NCBI GenBank assembly: GCA_965153455.1
Contig: OZ234500.1
Location: 5,766,001 to 5,830,000, forward strand
Length of the DNA stretch: 64,000 nucleotides
Direction: 5' to 3'
Origin: Sphagnum compactum
Lineage: Eukaryota; Bryophyta; Sphagnopsida; Sphagnales
Positions 49,457-60,030 of this stretch are shown here, one piece after another. Both the position numbers and the translations under genes were made by a program. How positions within the stretch are numbered: position 1 is the stretch's first letter; each line of letters opens with the position of its first letter. Under the pieces are notes generated by a model. It worked only from the letters and a program-made list of their open reading frames with translations. It was not told the origin of the DNA and ran no database searches.

Positions 49457-51871
49457 TTGTGGGAGTGGCCCAACCATCCACTTCATGTTAGGAAAAGCTT
49501 GGGAAAGAGAACTCGTGGGAGGTTTTGGCATGATGTGGTAGATGAGTATGAGCCCAAGGAAGCCACCAAGTTGGTGACTTCCGCCAAGTGCATAAGGAAG
49601 GTTTTGGAAGAGTTCCCGGATGTGATGCCCGAAGAGTTGCCCAAAGACTTGCCCCCGAGAAGACGAGTTGATCATGCGATTGAAGTGATACCGGGAGTGG
49701 AACCGCCCGCCAAGGCCCCATATCGAATGAGTCATGAGGAGTTGAAAGAGTTGAAGGTTCAACTCGAAGAACTCCTCACCAAAGGTTACATCAAACCAAG
49801 TAAATCGCCATATGGGGCACCCGTCCTTTTTGTTCACAAGAAGGATGGGACCTTGCGGATGTGTGTTGATTATAGAGCACTCAACAAGGCAACGGTGAAA
49901 AATCGGTATCCTTTACCTCGCATCGATGATCTATTTGATCGTCTCTCGGGAGCTAAGGTTTTTAGTAGAATTGATCTACGTTCGGGGTATTACCAAATAA
50001 GGATCAAAGAAGGGGACGAAGAAAAGACCGCTTGCCGCACAAGGTATGGCTCATACGAGTTCTTGGTGATGCCCTTTGGGCTCACCAATGCACCCGCAAC
50101 ATTTTGCACTCTCATGAATGACATTTTCCGCGAATGGCTTGACGATTTTGTGGTCGTCTACATAGACGACATTTTGATCTATAGTAGCTCCATGGAGGAG
50201 CATGCGGAGCACCTTCGCAAGGTGTTCCAAAGGCTAAGGGAAAACAAGTTGTATGCGAAGCTCGAGAAGTGCGAATTTGGGGTGATGGAAGTGGATTTCC
50301 TTGGACATAGGATAACTCAAGATGGTTTGGTGATGGATGGTCACAAGGTCAAGGCAATTTTGGATTGGGAGCCGCCCAAGTCGGTTTCCACCTTGAGATC
50401 CTTTTTAGGATTAGCCTCCTATTATCGCAAGTTCATAAAGAACTTTGCGACAATAGCGGCCCCTTTGACGAACCTCTTGAAGAAGTCCGCCGTCACCTAT
50501 GATTGGGATGAAGCATGCAACGAAGCCTTTGAAGCATTGAAAGGCATTTTGGTGAAGGCGCCGGTGTTAAAGTTGCCCGATTTTGACAAGGACTTTGAAA
50601 TCCATTCCGACGCCTCCGACTTTGCAATTGGGGGTGTCATAGTGCAAGAGGGAAGACCGGTGGCCTTTGAAAGCAAGAAGTTGAGTGAGACGGAGCGAAG
50701 GTGGCCAACACACGAAAAGGAAATGTGGGCGGTCATACATTGTCTCAAGACTTGGGGCCATTACATAGGCTCCAAAGATGTGGTGGTGTGGACCGACAAT
50801 GTGACCTTGAAGTACTTCGCAACTCAACCCAAGTTGTCATCAAAACAACAAAGGTGGCAAGACACATTGGCCTTGTTCAATGTGGACATCCGGCACAAGC
50901 CGGGAAAGGAGAACATAATCCCCGATGCTTTGAGCCGGAAACACCAACTTAGAGTGGTGTATGTTGGAGAGTCGGAACTTCAAAAGGAAGTTAGACTAGC
51001 GAGCCGCCGGGATGCTTTTGCCAAGGAGGTAAGGCAAAGCATTCAAAATGGAGCCAAGTCCCACTTCCAATTGAGAAATGGATTATTGTGGTACAAACAA
51101 AATCGACTCTATGTGCCGGAAGGGAAGATGCGAGACACACTTTTGAAGGAATGTCATGATGGGCCGCTTGCGGGCCATGGTGGTGCAAAGCGCACCACAA
51201 CATTCCTAAAGAAGTCCTACTATTGGCCCAACTTGAAGGATGATGCGGAGGAGTACGTGAAGACTTGTTTAACTTGTCAACAAAACCGGACCCTCAACAA
51301 GAAGCAAGCGGGGTTGTTGCAACCTTTGCCAATTCCCGAAGGGCCGTGGGAAAGTGTGTCAATGGACTTTATGGTAAGTTTGCCCCCTTCAAAAGGGTTC
51401 GATGCCATCATGGTTGTGGTGGATCGATTTAGCAAAATGGCACACTTCATTCCCACAAAGGATGAAGCCACGGCTCAAGAGACGGGGAGGTTGTTCTTCT
51501 CCCACATTTTCAAGCATCATGGGCTTCCAAAGGACATAGTGTCGGATCGAGACCCGAAGTTTACAAGTAAGTTTTGGCGAGCCTTGTGGAAGCGCATGGG
51601 GTCGGAACTCAAGATGAGCACTTCATTCCGTCCCCAAACCGATGGACAAACCGAAAGGGTGAACTTGGTGATCCAACAATTCCTAAGGAATTATGTGACG
51701 GCGAATCAACAAGATTGGGTGGACCATTTGGAGTTGGCCGAATTTTGTTACAATAATTCAGCACATTTTGCAACTGGATCCACCCCATTCCAAATGGTGA
51801 CGGGAAAATCACCAATTGTGCCCATGACTTGGGCAGCACAAGGACAACCTTCGATTGATGCAAGTGAGTAA
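49457..51871 (+). CDS. Ty3 reverse transcriptase-RNase H-integrase ORF
   Basis: 804 codons in a frame different from gag-protease. RT lies at residues about 80-270, with the YIDDILIYS active site near 233. RNase H has IHSDASD near 382. The integrase zinc finger has H..H ([12 protein letters not shown]) near 566 and C..C (CLTCQQN). The DDE triad is in SMDFMVSL (about 636), SDRDPKFTS (about 695) and DGQTERVN (about 733). These copy the RNA to DNA and insert it. The frame ends at a TAA (51,869) inside integrase; the following ORF (51,872) is in the same frame, so a single stop interrupts it. The start given is the first in-frame ATG, not a natural initiation site. Confidence 0.92.
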   Translation: MWEWPNHPLHVRKSLGKRTRGRFWHDVVDEYEPKEATKLVTSAKCIRKVLEEFPDVMPEELPKDLPPRRRVDHAIEVIPGVEPPAKAPYRMSHEELKELKVQLEELLTKGYIKPSKSPYGAPVLFVHKKDGTLRMCVDYRALNKATVKNRYPLPRIDDLFDRLSGAKVFSRIDLRSGYYQIRIKEGDEEKTACRTRYGSYEFLVMPFGLTNAPATFCTLMNDIFREWLDDFVVVYIDDILIYSSSMEEHAEHLRKVFQRLRENKLYAKLEKCEFGVMEVDFLGHRITQDGLVMDGHKVKAILDWEPPKSVSTLRSFLGLASYYRKFIKNFATIAAPLTNLLKKSAVTYDWDEACNEAFEALKGILVKAPVLKLPDFDKDFEIHSDASDFAIGGVIVQEGRPVAFESKKLSETERRWPTHEKEMWAVIHCLKTWGHYIGSKDVVVWTDNVTLKYFATQPKLSSKQQRWQDTLALFNVDIRHKPGKENIIPDALSRKHQLRVVYVGESELQKEVRLASRRDAFAKEVRQSIQNGAKSHFQLRNGLLWYKQNRLYVPEGKMRDTLLKECHDGPLAGHGGAKRTTTFLKKSYYWPNLKDDAEEYVKTCLTCQQNRTLNKKQAGLLQPLPIPEGPWESVSMDFMVSLPPSKGFDAIMVVVDRFSKMAHFIPTKDEATAQETGRLFFSHIFKHHGLPKDIVSDRDPKFTSKFWRALWKRMGSELKMSTSFRPQTDGQTERVNLVIQQFLRNYVTANQQDWVDHLELAEFCYNNSAHFATGSTPFQMVTGKSPIVPMTWAAQGQPSIDASE

Positions 51872-52447
51872 GTGCCAATGGTCACACAACTTGATGAAGA
51901 AAGGAAGCGCTTGTGGGAGTTGGCAAAAGCTAACTTGGAAAAGGCGCACAAAAGGTACAAGGATTTTGCGGACAAGTCCCGACGAGAGATGAAGTTTCAA
52001 GAAGGAGACGAGGTGTGGTTGAACATCAAGAACTTCCGGTTGCCCGAAGGGTTAAGTCATAAGTTTATGGGCCCATATGCGGGTCCATTCAAAGTGTTGG
52101 AAAAGAAACTTTCCGACACTTATAAGTTAGAACTTCCGGAAAATCTTAGAGTTCATCCCACATTTCATGTTTCCCTTTTGAAGCCGGTCTCCCGCGATGC
52201 CTCAAGGCCTAATAGAGAGCAAAATTCAAGGCGTCCACCGGACTTGGTTCATAATGAACCAGAGTTTGAGGTTGAGGCCGTGCTCAAATCAAGGCAACTT
52301 AGAGGACGAGAGCGGGAATACTTAGTGAAGTGGAAAGGTTACCATGCAATAGAGGCATCTTGGGTGAATGAATCCGACATGGAACATGCCCAAGAAGCCA
52401 TAGAAGAATTCCACACTAGACCGGCAAAGAAAAGACGTAGAGTGTGA
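51872..52447 (+). CDS. Ty3 integrase C-terminus with chromodomain
   Basis: 191 codons continuing the pol frame after one stop codon. First an integrase C-terminal coiled segment, then the GPY/F module (FMGPYAGPFKVL, near residue 65; VHPTFHVSLLKP). A chromodomain follows (FEVEAVLKSRQ, YLVKWKGYHAIEASWV, residues about 130-185), and the protein ends in a basic tail, KKRRR. The chromodomain defines chromoviruses and is thought to direct insertion to marked chromatin. Confidence 0.9.
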   Translation: MPMVTQLDEERKRLWELAKANLEKAHKRYKDFADKSRREMKFQEGDEVWLNIKNFRLPEGLSHKFMGPYAGPFKVLEKKLSDTYKLELPENLRVHPTFHVSLLKPVSRDASRPNREQNSRRPPDLVHNEPEFEVEAVLKSRQLRGREREYLVKWKGYHAIEASWVNESDMEHAQEAIEEFHTRPAKKRRRV

Positions 52448-53231
52448 TGAGGACATCACCTTTCTTTTAGAGGGGGAGAGCTTCATAAAATGTACCACAT
52501 CAAGTTGCAAGTGAAATAAAAAGGGTTTTAAAACTTCCAAGAGATTGTATCATGAAAAATTTGTTAAGGCAAATAGGGTTGTGGCATGGGACAAATGGAA
52601 CTTTCTCGCGTAGGCCCAAATCAAAATCGGACTCCTACTTTGAGGTTGAGGAAACTTGGCCCCAGGGGAAGAGGCAAGCAAGGTGAGCTTGCGGGGACAA
52701 GCACATGCCTTAAGTGCATCCCGAATGGTTGGTTGGTAGTGTGGCCAACGCGGGAAGTCATGACCCCGCTCGCATACTTTAAGTGTAGTTTGGGACTTGG
52801 GTTTGGCAAACCCAAGTGTTCTTTCTCGTACCTTGATAAGCAAATCTTTTAGTTAAGACTTGGTTGTTGTGACCAAGGCGTGAGATAGGGAAAGGAGTCA
52901 TGTCAAATAACTTAGGTCAAGAGTAGACTTGACTTAAGTCCTCATGAGGGGAAGGATGAAAAAAAAAAAACGTTCCTCCCAAATGAGGGCTTCGTCAATT
53001 AGGCTAGTTTAGTCTTTTGACGAAGCAAAGAAAGAGGGTTCCCTACAAGACTCTCTTAGACTTGTCAAGAAAGTGTTGGAAACTTGGGGACGCCTAAGTT
53101 AGCTTGAGACAAGGTCTAGCCACAAAGTTGGCAAAATGGCCAAGGATCCAAAAGAAAGCAATTACAATTGTATGAAGGAAAATTCTAAGTGTCAATGAGG
53201 ACATTGACCTCTTTCTTCTAGTGAGGGAGAG
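52448..53231 (+). other. Ty3 3' non-coding region with polypurine tract(s)
   Basis: No gene. The true polypurine tract is GTGAGGGAGAG (53,221-53,231), directly before the 3' LTR. A related block (GAGGACATCACC..TTTCTTTTAGAGGGGGAGAG) lies at 52,449-52,480, just after the stop codon, and matches 53,197-53,231 in layout. Confidence 0.75.
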
Positions 53232-53929
53232 TGTCGCAACCCCACTTTGTCCAAGTGTAGGGGTGAAGCCCAACACAGTGTTCTTGGTGTCATTGAAAAG
53301 GTTTTGAAACGTAAATATCGAAAATGGCCTCGCATTGGCCATTTGGATATCTACAGCCCAAGTTATGGGCAAAAGAAGGGCCGGGAGTCGAACTGGCAAT
53401 TTGACTCCCGACCACTAAAAGTCGGGAATCGACCCTTTCCCAACGTCGCCTGATGGAGTGCGACATGGCGTTGGAAAGATCTCGACGAGGGCTACAACTT
53501 TGGTTTAGACCTCGTCGCGATCGGACTCCGGAGTCAGGAGTTATGGCAGCTCAAAGTTCCGGGAGTCCCGCCGGGACAGTTTCGGGACTCCATTTCGGGA
53601 GTCCCAACAAAATGTGCCATTTGGATGTAGCCTCCGTGGTGAGCTGCAGAGATAACTATAAGGGGGAAGGTGGTGGCTTCCCCCAAGTCCGGGCCGTGGT
53701 GAGTCAAGTAGTCCGAATGCTAAACTAACCTCTTTGAGTTGGTTTTTGGATGCAGATTCACACAAGCTAAGTTAGTCCCTCTTCCTAGTCTAATCCCTGG
53801 GCTCCCAACTCGACCCTCTACCCCTTTCTAGAGTTGGAAGCCGGGAGCGTGCCCTTCGGTCCCAACTTTCCGCAACTTCACTTTGGTGAACCCTCAAGTG
53901 GGTTCACCCCAGGACCAAGGAGCGCGTCA
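53232..53929 (+). repeat. 3' LTR of Ty3 chromovirus (698 bp)
   Basis: Same ends as the 5' LTR and very similar throughout. It lacks two blocks relative to the 5' LTR (about 85 bp after CCCAACAC and about 45 bp near 53,706). It is followed by the AGGCC duplication. Confidence 0.9.
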
Positions 53930-54117
53930 AGGCCGGCCACCTCGCTGGATGTGGGGGCGTTGTAGCGGCGGTGGTCAACGCTACCATCAACACAGATGAC
54001 AATCTCATAGTTAGCCAGGTCTTCAGGGGGCAAATCCATGGCCTGCACAAAGCGCTGAACATAGACATTGCTCCCCAAAAGCATCTGCTGCAGCTCCTGT
54101 AAAGTGCGACAGTCCAG
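53930..54117 (-). pseudogene. Helitron Rep-helicase fragment (minus strand)
   Basis: On the minus strand this reads LQELQQMLLGSNVYVQRF, EIVICVDGS, then HRRYNAPTSSEVAGL. In plant Helitron proteins this follows the FAQLYI segment found at 46.6-47.1 kb, but here it is in the opposite orientation. Without the Ty3 insertion the minus frame continues across AGGCC into LMPG, so the inversion junction lies left of 47,101. Upstream (54,120-54,240) another reading frame has no match I recognise. Confidence 0.65.
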
Positions 54118-54240
54118 GCAACATCCTTAACAAACTTGCCAATTGAACTGGAGTCATTCTTGCGAGCTTCAATTTGGTTGGTACTCCTTTACTAAAGGTT
54201 TCTTCACAGTACACATGAATAGGCATTTGCAAAATCACTT

Positions 54241-55440
54241 CACAAAATCTCAGAATCCAATAACAATAAAATCATATTTTTCTACCCAGCATACTCTCAT
54301 GTCCACATAGGTTTTGGTAGAATCAACATAGCCCACAACTAGTTTGTTCATTTCTTATTTTACTTGAGTTGCTCTATTAGCCCCTGATGTTCATGTAGTG
54401 TTGAGGTTTGTGGCCACACCTAGCAAATCCGATCTGCAACTCTTCAATTCAAGGAACTTGGAAATCAATGTTTATGGTCTATGACATCTGCACCTATAAT
54501 AGGTGAAAGTGTGCTATAGTCACCAAATTTGACCTCAATTGAAAATACATTACAAATTGAGGACAAGATTGTGTAATGAACACAAAAAGAATTTATTGGT
54601 GAGGTCTGGATCAGAAGCCTGGACATTAAGCTTGGCATGTCACTATTGCACCATTCGAGATTCAATCAAACTCCAGGACTCAATTCCAAAAGTGTTTTTT
54701 TGGACTGCCATTTCTCTAAATGTTATTCATTTAAGTGTTTTCTCCCTTCATAGTTCAGTAGTTAGATACATCTGCTCTAAGAGACTGTTCAATTTCATTC
54801 AGACAAAGTAAAAAACATTTGAGCAGAGTGGAATCCATTACCACATGCTTACAATACTGTACAGCACTGGCAGAAAAGTTCTAGTGCATCTGGATGCCAC
54901 ACTACCAAGCAGAACTTTTCCTCCACACAATGGGGCGGTCAGGTACCTCATTAGCATCCCAGGAAGACTAAAGAGCAACCGAGATCTGATTTGAGATTGT
55001 GACACAAGTTGTGAACATGGAGCCTAGATTTGAGAAACATGAGAATTCTCTTTCAAGGTTACCAGCCCTGGGTCATTTTTTCGGACAGTTGTGATAGTTT
55101 CCTATAAAAATGTGCCTTAACCTACTTGGCACCCTTGAACATCTGTGGTGGGCTGACTCCAAAAGTCTTTTATACAGAAGGCTTCCCGCTTGCCTTGTTT
55201 TACAACAGCATCATGTGCTTCCAGCTTTCATAAACAATCTCTTCCCCACTATTGCTCTGGATGCTGGGCTCCTAACAGGATAGAAAGATCAGAGAAAAGG
55301 CTCCAAGCATACATAGACCAGTGCCTATAGTTCCTCTCTTGGCCCTCTTTAGAGTTTGTGGCCACAATCAACAGCAAGCAGTGTCTTCTAAGCATAGTCT
55401 CTCCTCTCAACAATAGAGCTGGCAACAGGTATATCAAGTC
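54241..55440. other. Non-coding stretch between Helitron pieces
   Basis: About 1.2 kb. No domain recognised in either strand. It lies between two minus-strand Helitron-like pieces and may be old intervening sequence or a later insertion. Confidence 0.35.
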
Positions 55441-55445
55441 AACCT

Positions 55446-55715
55446 CTCACGGGCCTCTGCGTTCTGCTCGCGGTGCTGCTCGCGCTGCTGCCCCCGCTCC
55501 TGGTCTGCCAACCGGGCACGGGCCTCTGCGTTCTGCTCGCGGTGCCGCTCGCGCTGCTACCGCCACTCCTGGTCTGTCAGCCGGGCATGGGCCTCTGCGT
55601 GCAGCTCGCGGTTGCGGTCCCGTTGCTGGTTCCGCTCCTGGTCTGTCAGCCGGGCACGGGCCTCTGCGTGCCGCTCGCGGTTGCGGTCCCGCTGCTGCTA
55701 CCGGGATACACCTGA
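55446..55715 (-). repeat. 69-bp tandem repeat encoding 23-aa charged units (minus strand)
   Basis: Four units of 69 bp, GC-rich in an AT-rich neighbourhood. The minus strand reads units such as RDRNRERHAEARARLTDQER with one TAG stop in the array. Such Arg/Glu/Gln-rich coiled repeats occur at the N-terminus of many plant Helitron proteins, and this is the expected strand and order relative to 53,930-54,117. The plus-strand ORF (55,358-55,744; Gly/Ala/Arg-rich) is a shadow. Confidence 0.6.
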
Positions 55716-55895
55716 CCTTCCTCCTGATACATTTTCTGGCCTAAGCTGCATAAGTTTACAATTCAAAAAGCATTTAGTTCAGCACAGTAAAAACCTGATT
55801 CAGTTTCCTATCTTAAGGCTTGTATTTTGTACTCATTGGGTTGGTGTGTCGGTGAAAGTTTGCTGTGTAGTAGCCACTTCTTAGGCTGTTTTATT

Positions 55896-56042
55896 GTTGT
55901 TGGAACAGCACAAAAAGTAATGATATTGAGCACTGCAGACCATTATAGTATTGGGAAACTTAGACTTTGTTGTTAGAACAGCACAAAAAGTAATGATATT
56001 GAACACTGCAGACCATTATAGTATTGGAAAACTTAGACTTTG
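55896..56042. repeat. Tandem duplication, 73 bp x 2
   Basis: Two nearly identical units starting GTTGTTGGAACAGCACAAAA (55,896) and GTTGTTAGAACAGCACAAAA (55,969), both ending AACTTAGACTTTG. Confidence 0.85.
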
Positions 56043-56518
56043 AGGGGCTAGTACTTGAACAGAAAAAGATCATAGAAATTTGGCCTGCAGTATTCAAGTT
56101 CCAAGTTCTACCAATGCTCCTATATGCAGATATATTATGCAGAACCTACCTACCTTCACCTCCCTACCTACCTACCCACTTACCTACCTTTGCTCATTGT
56201 GCCTGCAGCAGACTCCAGAGTCCAATAACCAATAGGCTACTACAACGCAAGAACATGACCTATCTGCACCTGTTCAATGGCACAGGGGTTCCATTCCAAT
56301 GTATTTTAATATATTTTACAAAGGGCTTTTTTGGAGAAACATATACAAAAGTTGTTGCCAGATTCATATCATTGGAGCTGAAAAAAAGAAAGCCTCTAGT
56401 TTGCAGATTTACAGTAAGAAGCTTGATTTTTGAACCTCTGAAAACTGACAAATCTTCTCTCTACCATTTTATTTTGAAAATAATAATTAAATAATCCCAT
56501 TATGCGAGAGAAAACTTT
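56043..56518. other. Non-coding stretch
   Basis: A 156-codon plus ORF spans 56,024-56,494 but has biased, repeat-derived composition (CCTACCTACC tract) and no family motif. I see no gene. Confidence 0.35.
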
Positions 56519-56790
56519 TTTTTCACATAATCAATCCATCCAAAACTCTAAATGGACAAAACTACAAAATCTTTAATATTTCATCCACAAATCATTCCTC
56601 CTAATTGGACGGAACTACAAAAACATGATATCTCATCCTCATAACCACCCATCCAAAACTCTGAGCTCATTGGATGGAACTAAAAACGTATAAGATTTCA
56701 TCCACATAATCACAGAACTGTCGGGTTTTCATGCACAGAACTGTCGGGTTTCACCAAAACCCGGAAAAGAGGAGCCAGGCAGGTTTTTGG
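56519..56790. repeat. Copy of 46,312-46,565
   Basis: Contains the last three minisatellite units and the following block with CAGAACTGTCGGGTTT..AAAACCCGGAAAAGAGGAG, as upstream of the Helitron fragment. Divergence starts after CAGGCAGGTTT. Confidence 0.8.
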
Positions 56791-57232
56791 GTGGTTATTT
56801 TACTTTTACAATTTGGGATCTGGGTTTCAGGACCTCGACCAGACGGACGGACAGGCGGGTCCCCATCTGGGTTTCAGGACCTCGATGGACGGGATCTGGG
56901 TTTCAAGACCTCGACCAGACGGACGGACAGGCGGGTCCCGATTTGGGTTTCAGGACCTCGACGGACGACAACAAACAACATAATGGAGCTTCGGAAGTGA
57001 AGATTAGGGTTTTTAAATCTACCTTTGAACCTTCCAATCTTCAACAGTGAATTTAAAAGCATGTTGTTAATGGAAAAGATTATGAAATAATATTTTATGA
57101 TAGTTTCAATTATTTTATGATAGTCGCAGGATCACACGGAAAGAAAGGGAGAGTCAAGGGAGAGAAAAACAGTTTACGTTTTCCGGTTCCGATGCATCAT
57201 CAGAACCTCGGAAAGCCATGGTTGCAGCGTCC
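56791..57232. repeat. Dispersed GGTTTCAGGACCTCGAC repeats
   Basis: Copies at 56,824, 56,871, 56,907 and 56,945, interleaved with GACGGACGGACAGGCGGGTCCC. ORFs over this stretch (for example 56,731-57,000) are repeat artefacts. Confidence 0.6.
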
Positions 57233-57408
57233 AAAGTGCAAACCTCCTTCCCTCCCTCCCGCTCGCTGCGCTTCAAGCGTGGTCGACGATCATGACCGGC
57301 AAAAGCCACAAAACGAAAGCAAAGTGCAAACCTCCTTCCCTCCCTCCCGCTCGCTGCGCTTCAAGCGTGGTCGACGATCATGACCGGCAAAAGCCACAAA
57401 ACGAAAGC
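57233..57408. repeat. Exact tandem duplication, 88 bp x 2
   Basis: Units start AAAGTGCAAACCTCCTTCCC at 57,233 and 57,321. I see no differences between them, so the duplication is very recent. Confidence 0.9.
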
Positions 57409-59890
57409 AAGCGCTGGGATCTAGGTTTGCATGAAAGTTGTCAAGAAGCAGCCATCTGCGGCCTCTTCGTCGTCTCTTTGCGCTGGGATCTGGGTTTCAG
57501 GACCTCGACGGACGGACAAGACCTCCACTGTCAGGACCTGGACGGACGCACGCACGCACGGACAAGGCACTTTATATATAAGATTGACGTGGGCTTAATC
57601 ATTTCTATAATTTATAATTTGTAATGATTTATGTGGATAAAATTTTCAGTGAATCAACATAAATTATTTTGTCTACTTCCATCATTTTTTCTTCTTCGAA
57701 CTTGATCTGATGGGAATTATTTTGAGGTGGTTTTTAGAAATAGGAAATGGATATATTTGGTGTTTGAGTTTGATTGTCTAATTTCGACCTCTGATTCTTC
57801 TTTAGCCCTGATGTGATGGGGATGAGGTGGACAGTTCTTTAACATATCGCATCAAAACATGTCGAATTGAATATGGAAACATTTAAATTCATATCAAGTG
57901 AACAATTTACATGCACATGTGCAATCAAGATAAGCATTGTCAAATAAGTTTGTAAGTGTTAAATGCACATTTTTCTTTGTTTGCTGAAATTTAGATCTTG
58001 ATTACATGACAATTCTCATGCAAAGTCAAATCTTAAATATTTATTTGCAGATATTGAAATGTTGTTGAAACTTGAATTATCACAAGCCTGTTCAATTTGC
58101 AGCATCTAGCACTGTAACGTCACAAGGATGAAGTGAGGTGCGATTTGGAACATGTTGGGAAACATATTGGGAAATGGGTGAATATATTGAGAACTGGGGA
58201 ACTCATTGAGAACAACAATAATCCAAAAAATCCAACACCCCGCCCTCACCCAACCACCCCAAAAAGGAAAAGACTGGGCCCCTTCGTCCAGGCTGCCTCA
58301 GCTCATTGGTTGTGAGAATTTTGTCGCTTACCTTGCGTGTTCTTTGCCTTTTTCTGTGTAGGCTAATGGCTAGGGCACTAACTGTGGTACATCGTGTATG
58401 AAGGCTTGTCCCCTTCCCTTGGAAAGAACAATGTGGGCTTTTGAACGTGCTAGGCTTCCACAACAACATGAATATGCATGGGTTTACTAGTTTACTCCTC
58501 TACTACATTCCAATGTTCACCAATTCTCTTGGAGAGTTCTTTCCATTCAGTCTTGTTCATGTTCATTGTTCACCAATACACATGTTGATGGGAGAATTAC
58601 ATCACCATTTAAGTATTATCTTAGATGGTTGACGCATGGCAACAACTGTCAGCTCAACTTTGCTTCATAATTGCTTGTGGGAGAATTTGAATTTTAAAGA
58701 AAAAAGGACATGCAGATGTAGATATGGTAGCTCAAGAAGCAAAATAATTGATGATGCTAAATATGCACATCATGTGTACTATTTATCTTCTAAACAAATG
58801 TAAAAATGCAGCAAAATAAGACTCCAAATCAACGGTCAATTGAGGAGAGAATAAAGATGGCCCAGGGTTTGCAGACTAAGAAAATAATTAAGCCTCAGGA
58901 TGACAAAGAACTCAATTGCAGAAATTTGTTAAAAGACTTGAAATCTTCAAGGAATATTTCACTAATGAATGGTATTGTACAGTTGAAATTGGTGATCAGA
59001 GGTAGCAACATTGATGATTATGAAAGGATCTAATGACCCCACAATAAACCATTCGTAGCAATTCAATATGAAGCTTGTTGTTAGGAGGAACAATGTGTTT
59101 GAAATCAATGCTTTATTATTGTGAGGAACTTTGCACCCAATGCATCCTTAGAAGACACACATTGTGCTTCACTCCTGAGTTCATTTTATTTGCCACAACA
59201 AGACATCCTTTTTGATAGAGTTTTTAAAAATTATCAATTTAATTTAAATTCATATTTGTCTGTTCATGTCTAATTGATGTATTTGAATATTCTTAATACT
59301 TGCACAAGTGAAAGCATGGTAAAGTGTTTAACTAAAAATATTTGTTAGTTTATTTGTCAAGTGAACAAAAAATAAGACTAAATTGTTATACATTCAATCT
59401 TTTTAATTAACAAGACATTTTCTTCATTATTACACAATGTGTCAAGAAAAGTTGTAGTTAATTATACAAGAAAACATAAAAATGTAAAAAAATAAAATTG
59501 ATTATGATTTCAAATTATTATCATTTTAAAATATGAACAAGGAATCAAAATACTTTAAAAAATTCATATTTATTTTAAAATGATGAAGAAAAAAAAATGT
59601 CATGTACTTGGATAAATGTAAGCATTTATTATAACAAGTTGCAAAAAACATTGTTCTAAAATTCATTCATATGAAAAAGGTTTTTTGGGAAAATGTTTTG
59701 CAATCCTTTTTTCAAATAATCATGTTGGCTCATTGTATCTTGTTTGCACCTTTATTCTCTACTTTTATTATTCCAAAGTTTTTGAAATTTTTTAGTTGAT
59801 TTATAATAAACCCAATTGAAAGCTTAATAGTTATATTAAAGTGAGACACATTTTGTAATTGAAATCAATTTTTATAATCAAATTTGGTAG
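57409..59890. other. Non-coding stretch with small LTR-like fragment
   Basis: No supported gene. 59,096-59,165 repeats the LTR-like TGTTTGAAATCAATGCTTTATTA block of 32,738. A 75-codon Lys-rich ORF at 58,806-59,033 has no recognisable domain. The rest is AT-rich. Confidence 0.4.
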
Positions 59891-60030
59891 AATCTTAACT
59901 AAATCTATGTAACCAAAACTGGATTTATGGAACCAAAACCAAATTTAGGTAAACAAAATTGGATTGGTGTAATCAAAACTAGATTTACAAAACCAAAACC
60001 AGATTGTTTTAATCGAAACTGAATTCTAAA
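59891..60030. repeat. 20-bp minisatellite, 7 units
   Basis: Units fall exactly every 20 bases from 59,891, with consensus close to AAYCAAAACTRGATTTATGT. The units differ from one another by several substitutions but keep the period with no indels. Confidence 0.8.

Larger units (their letters stand above)
47118..53929 (+). mobile_element. Full-length Ty3/gypsy chromovirus
   Basis: Two LTRs, TSD, tRNA-Met primer site, gag-protease, RT-RNase H-integrase, a C-terminal chromodomain and a polypurine tract are all present in the order expected of plant chromoviruses (6.8 kb). The insertion is young by LTR similarity. The coding region carries a stop after protease, a frame change before RT and a stop inside integrase, so this copy is probably not autonomous. 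Its GC content is clearly higher than the flanks. It sits within a Helitron fragment. Confidence 0.95.

Noticed and set aside
55358-55744. Plus-strand 128-codon ORF rich in Gly/Ala/Arg/Pro, and two overlapping ones
   Set aside because: They are frames of the 69-bp repeat. The minus-strand reading gives a more protein-like charged helical repeat in the orientation of the neighbouring Helitron fragment.
56024-56494. 156-codon plus-strand ORF
   Set aside because: Begins inside a tandem duplication and includes a CCTACCTACC tract. No family resemblance.
58806-59033. 75-codon Lys-rich ORF
   Set aside because: Short, with no motif; adjacent to an LTR-like fragment. Insufficient support for a gene.
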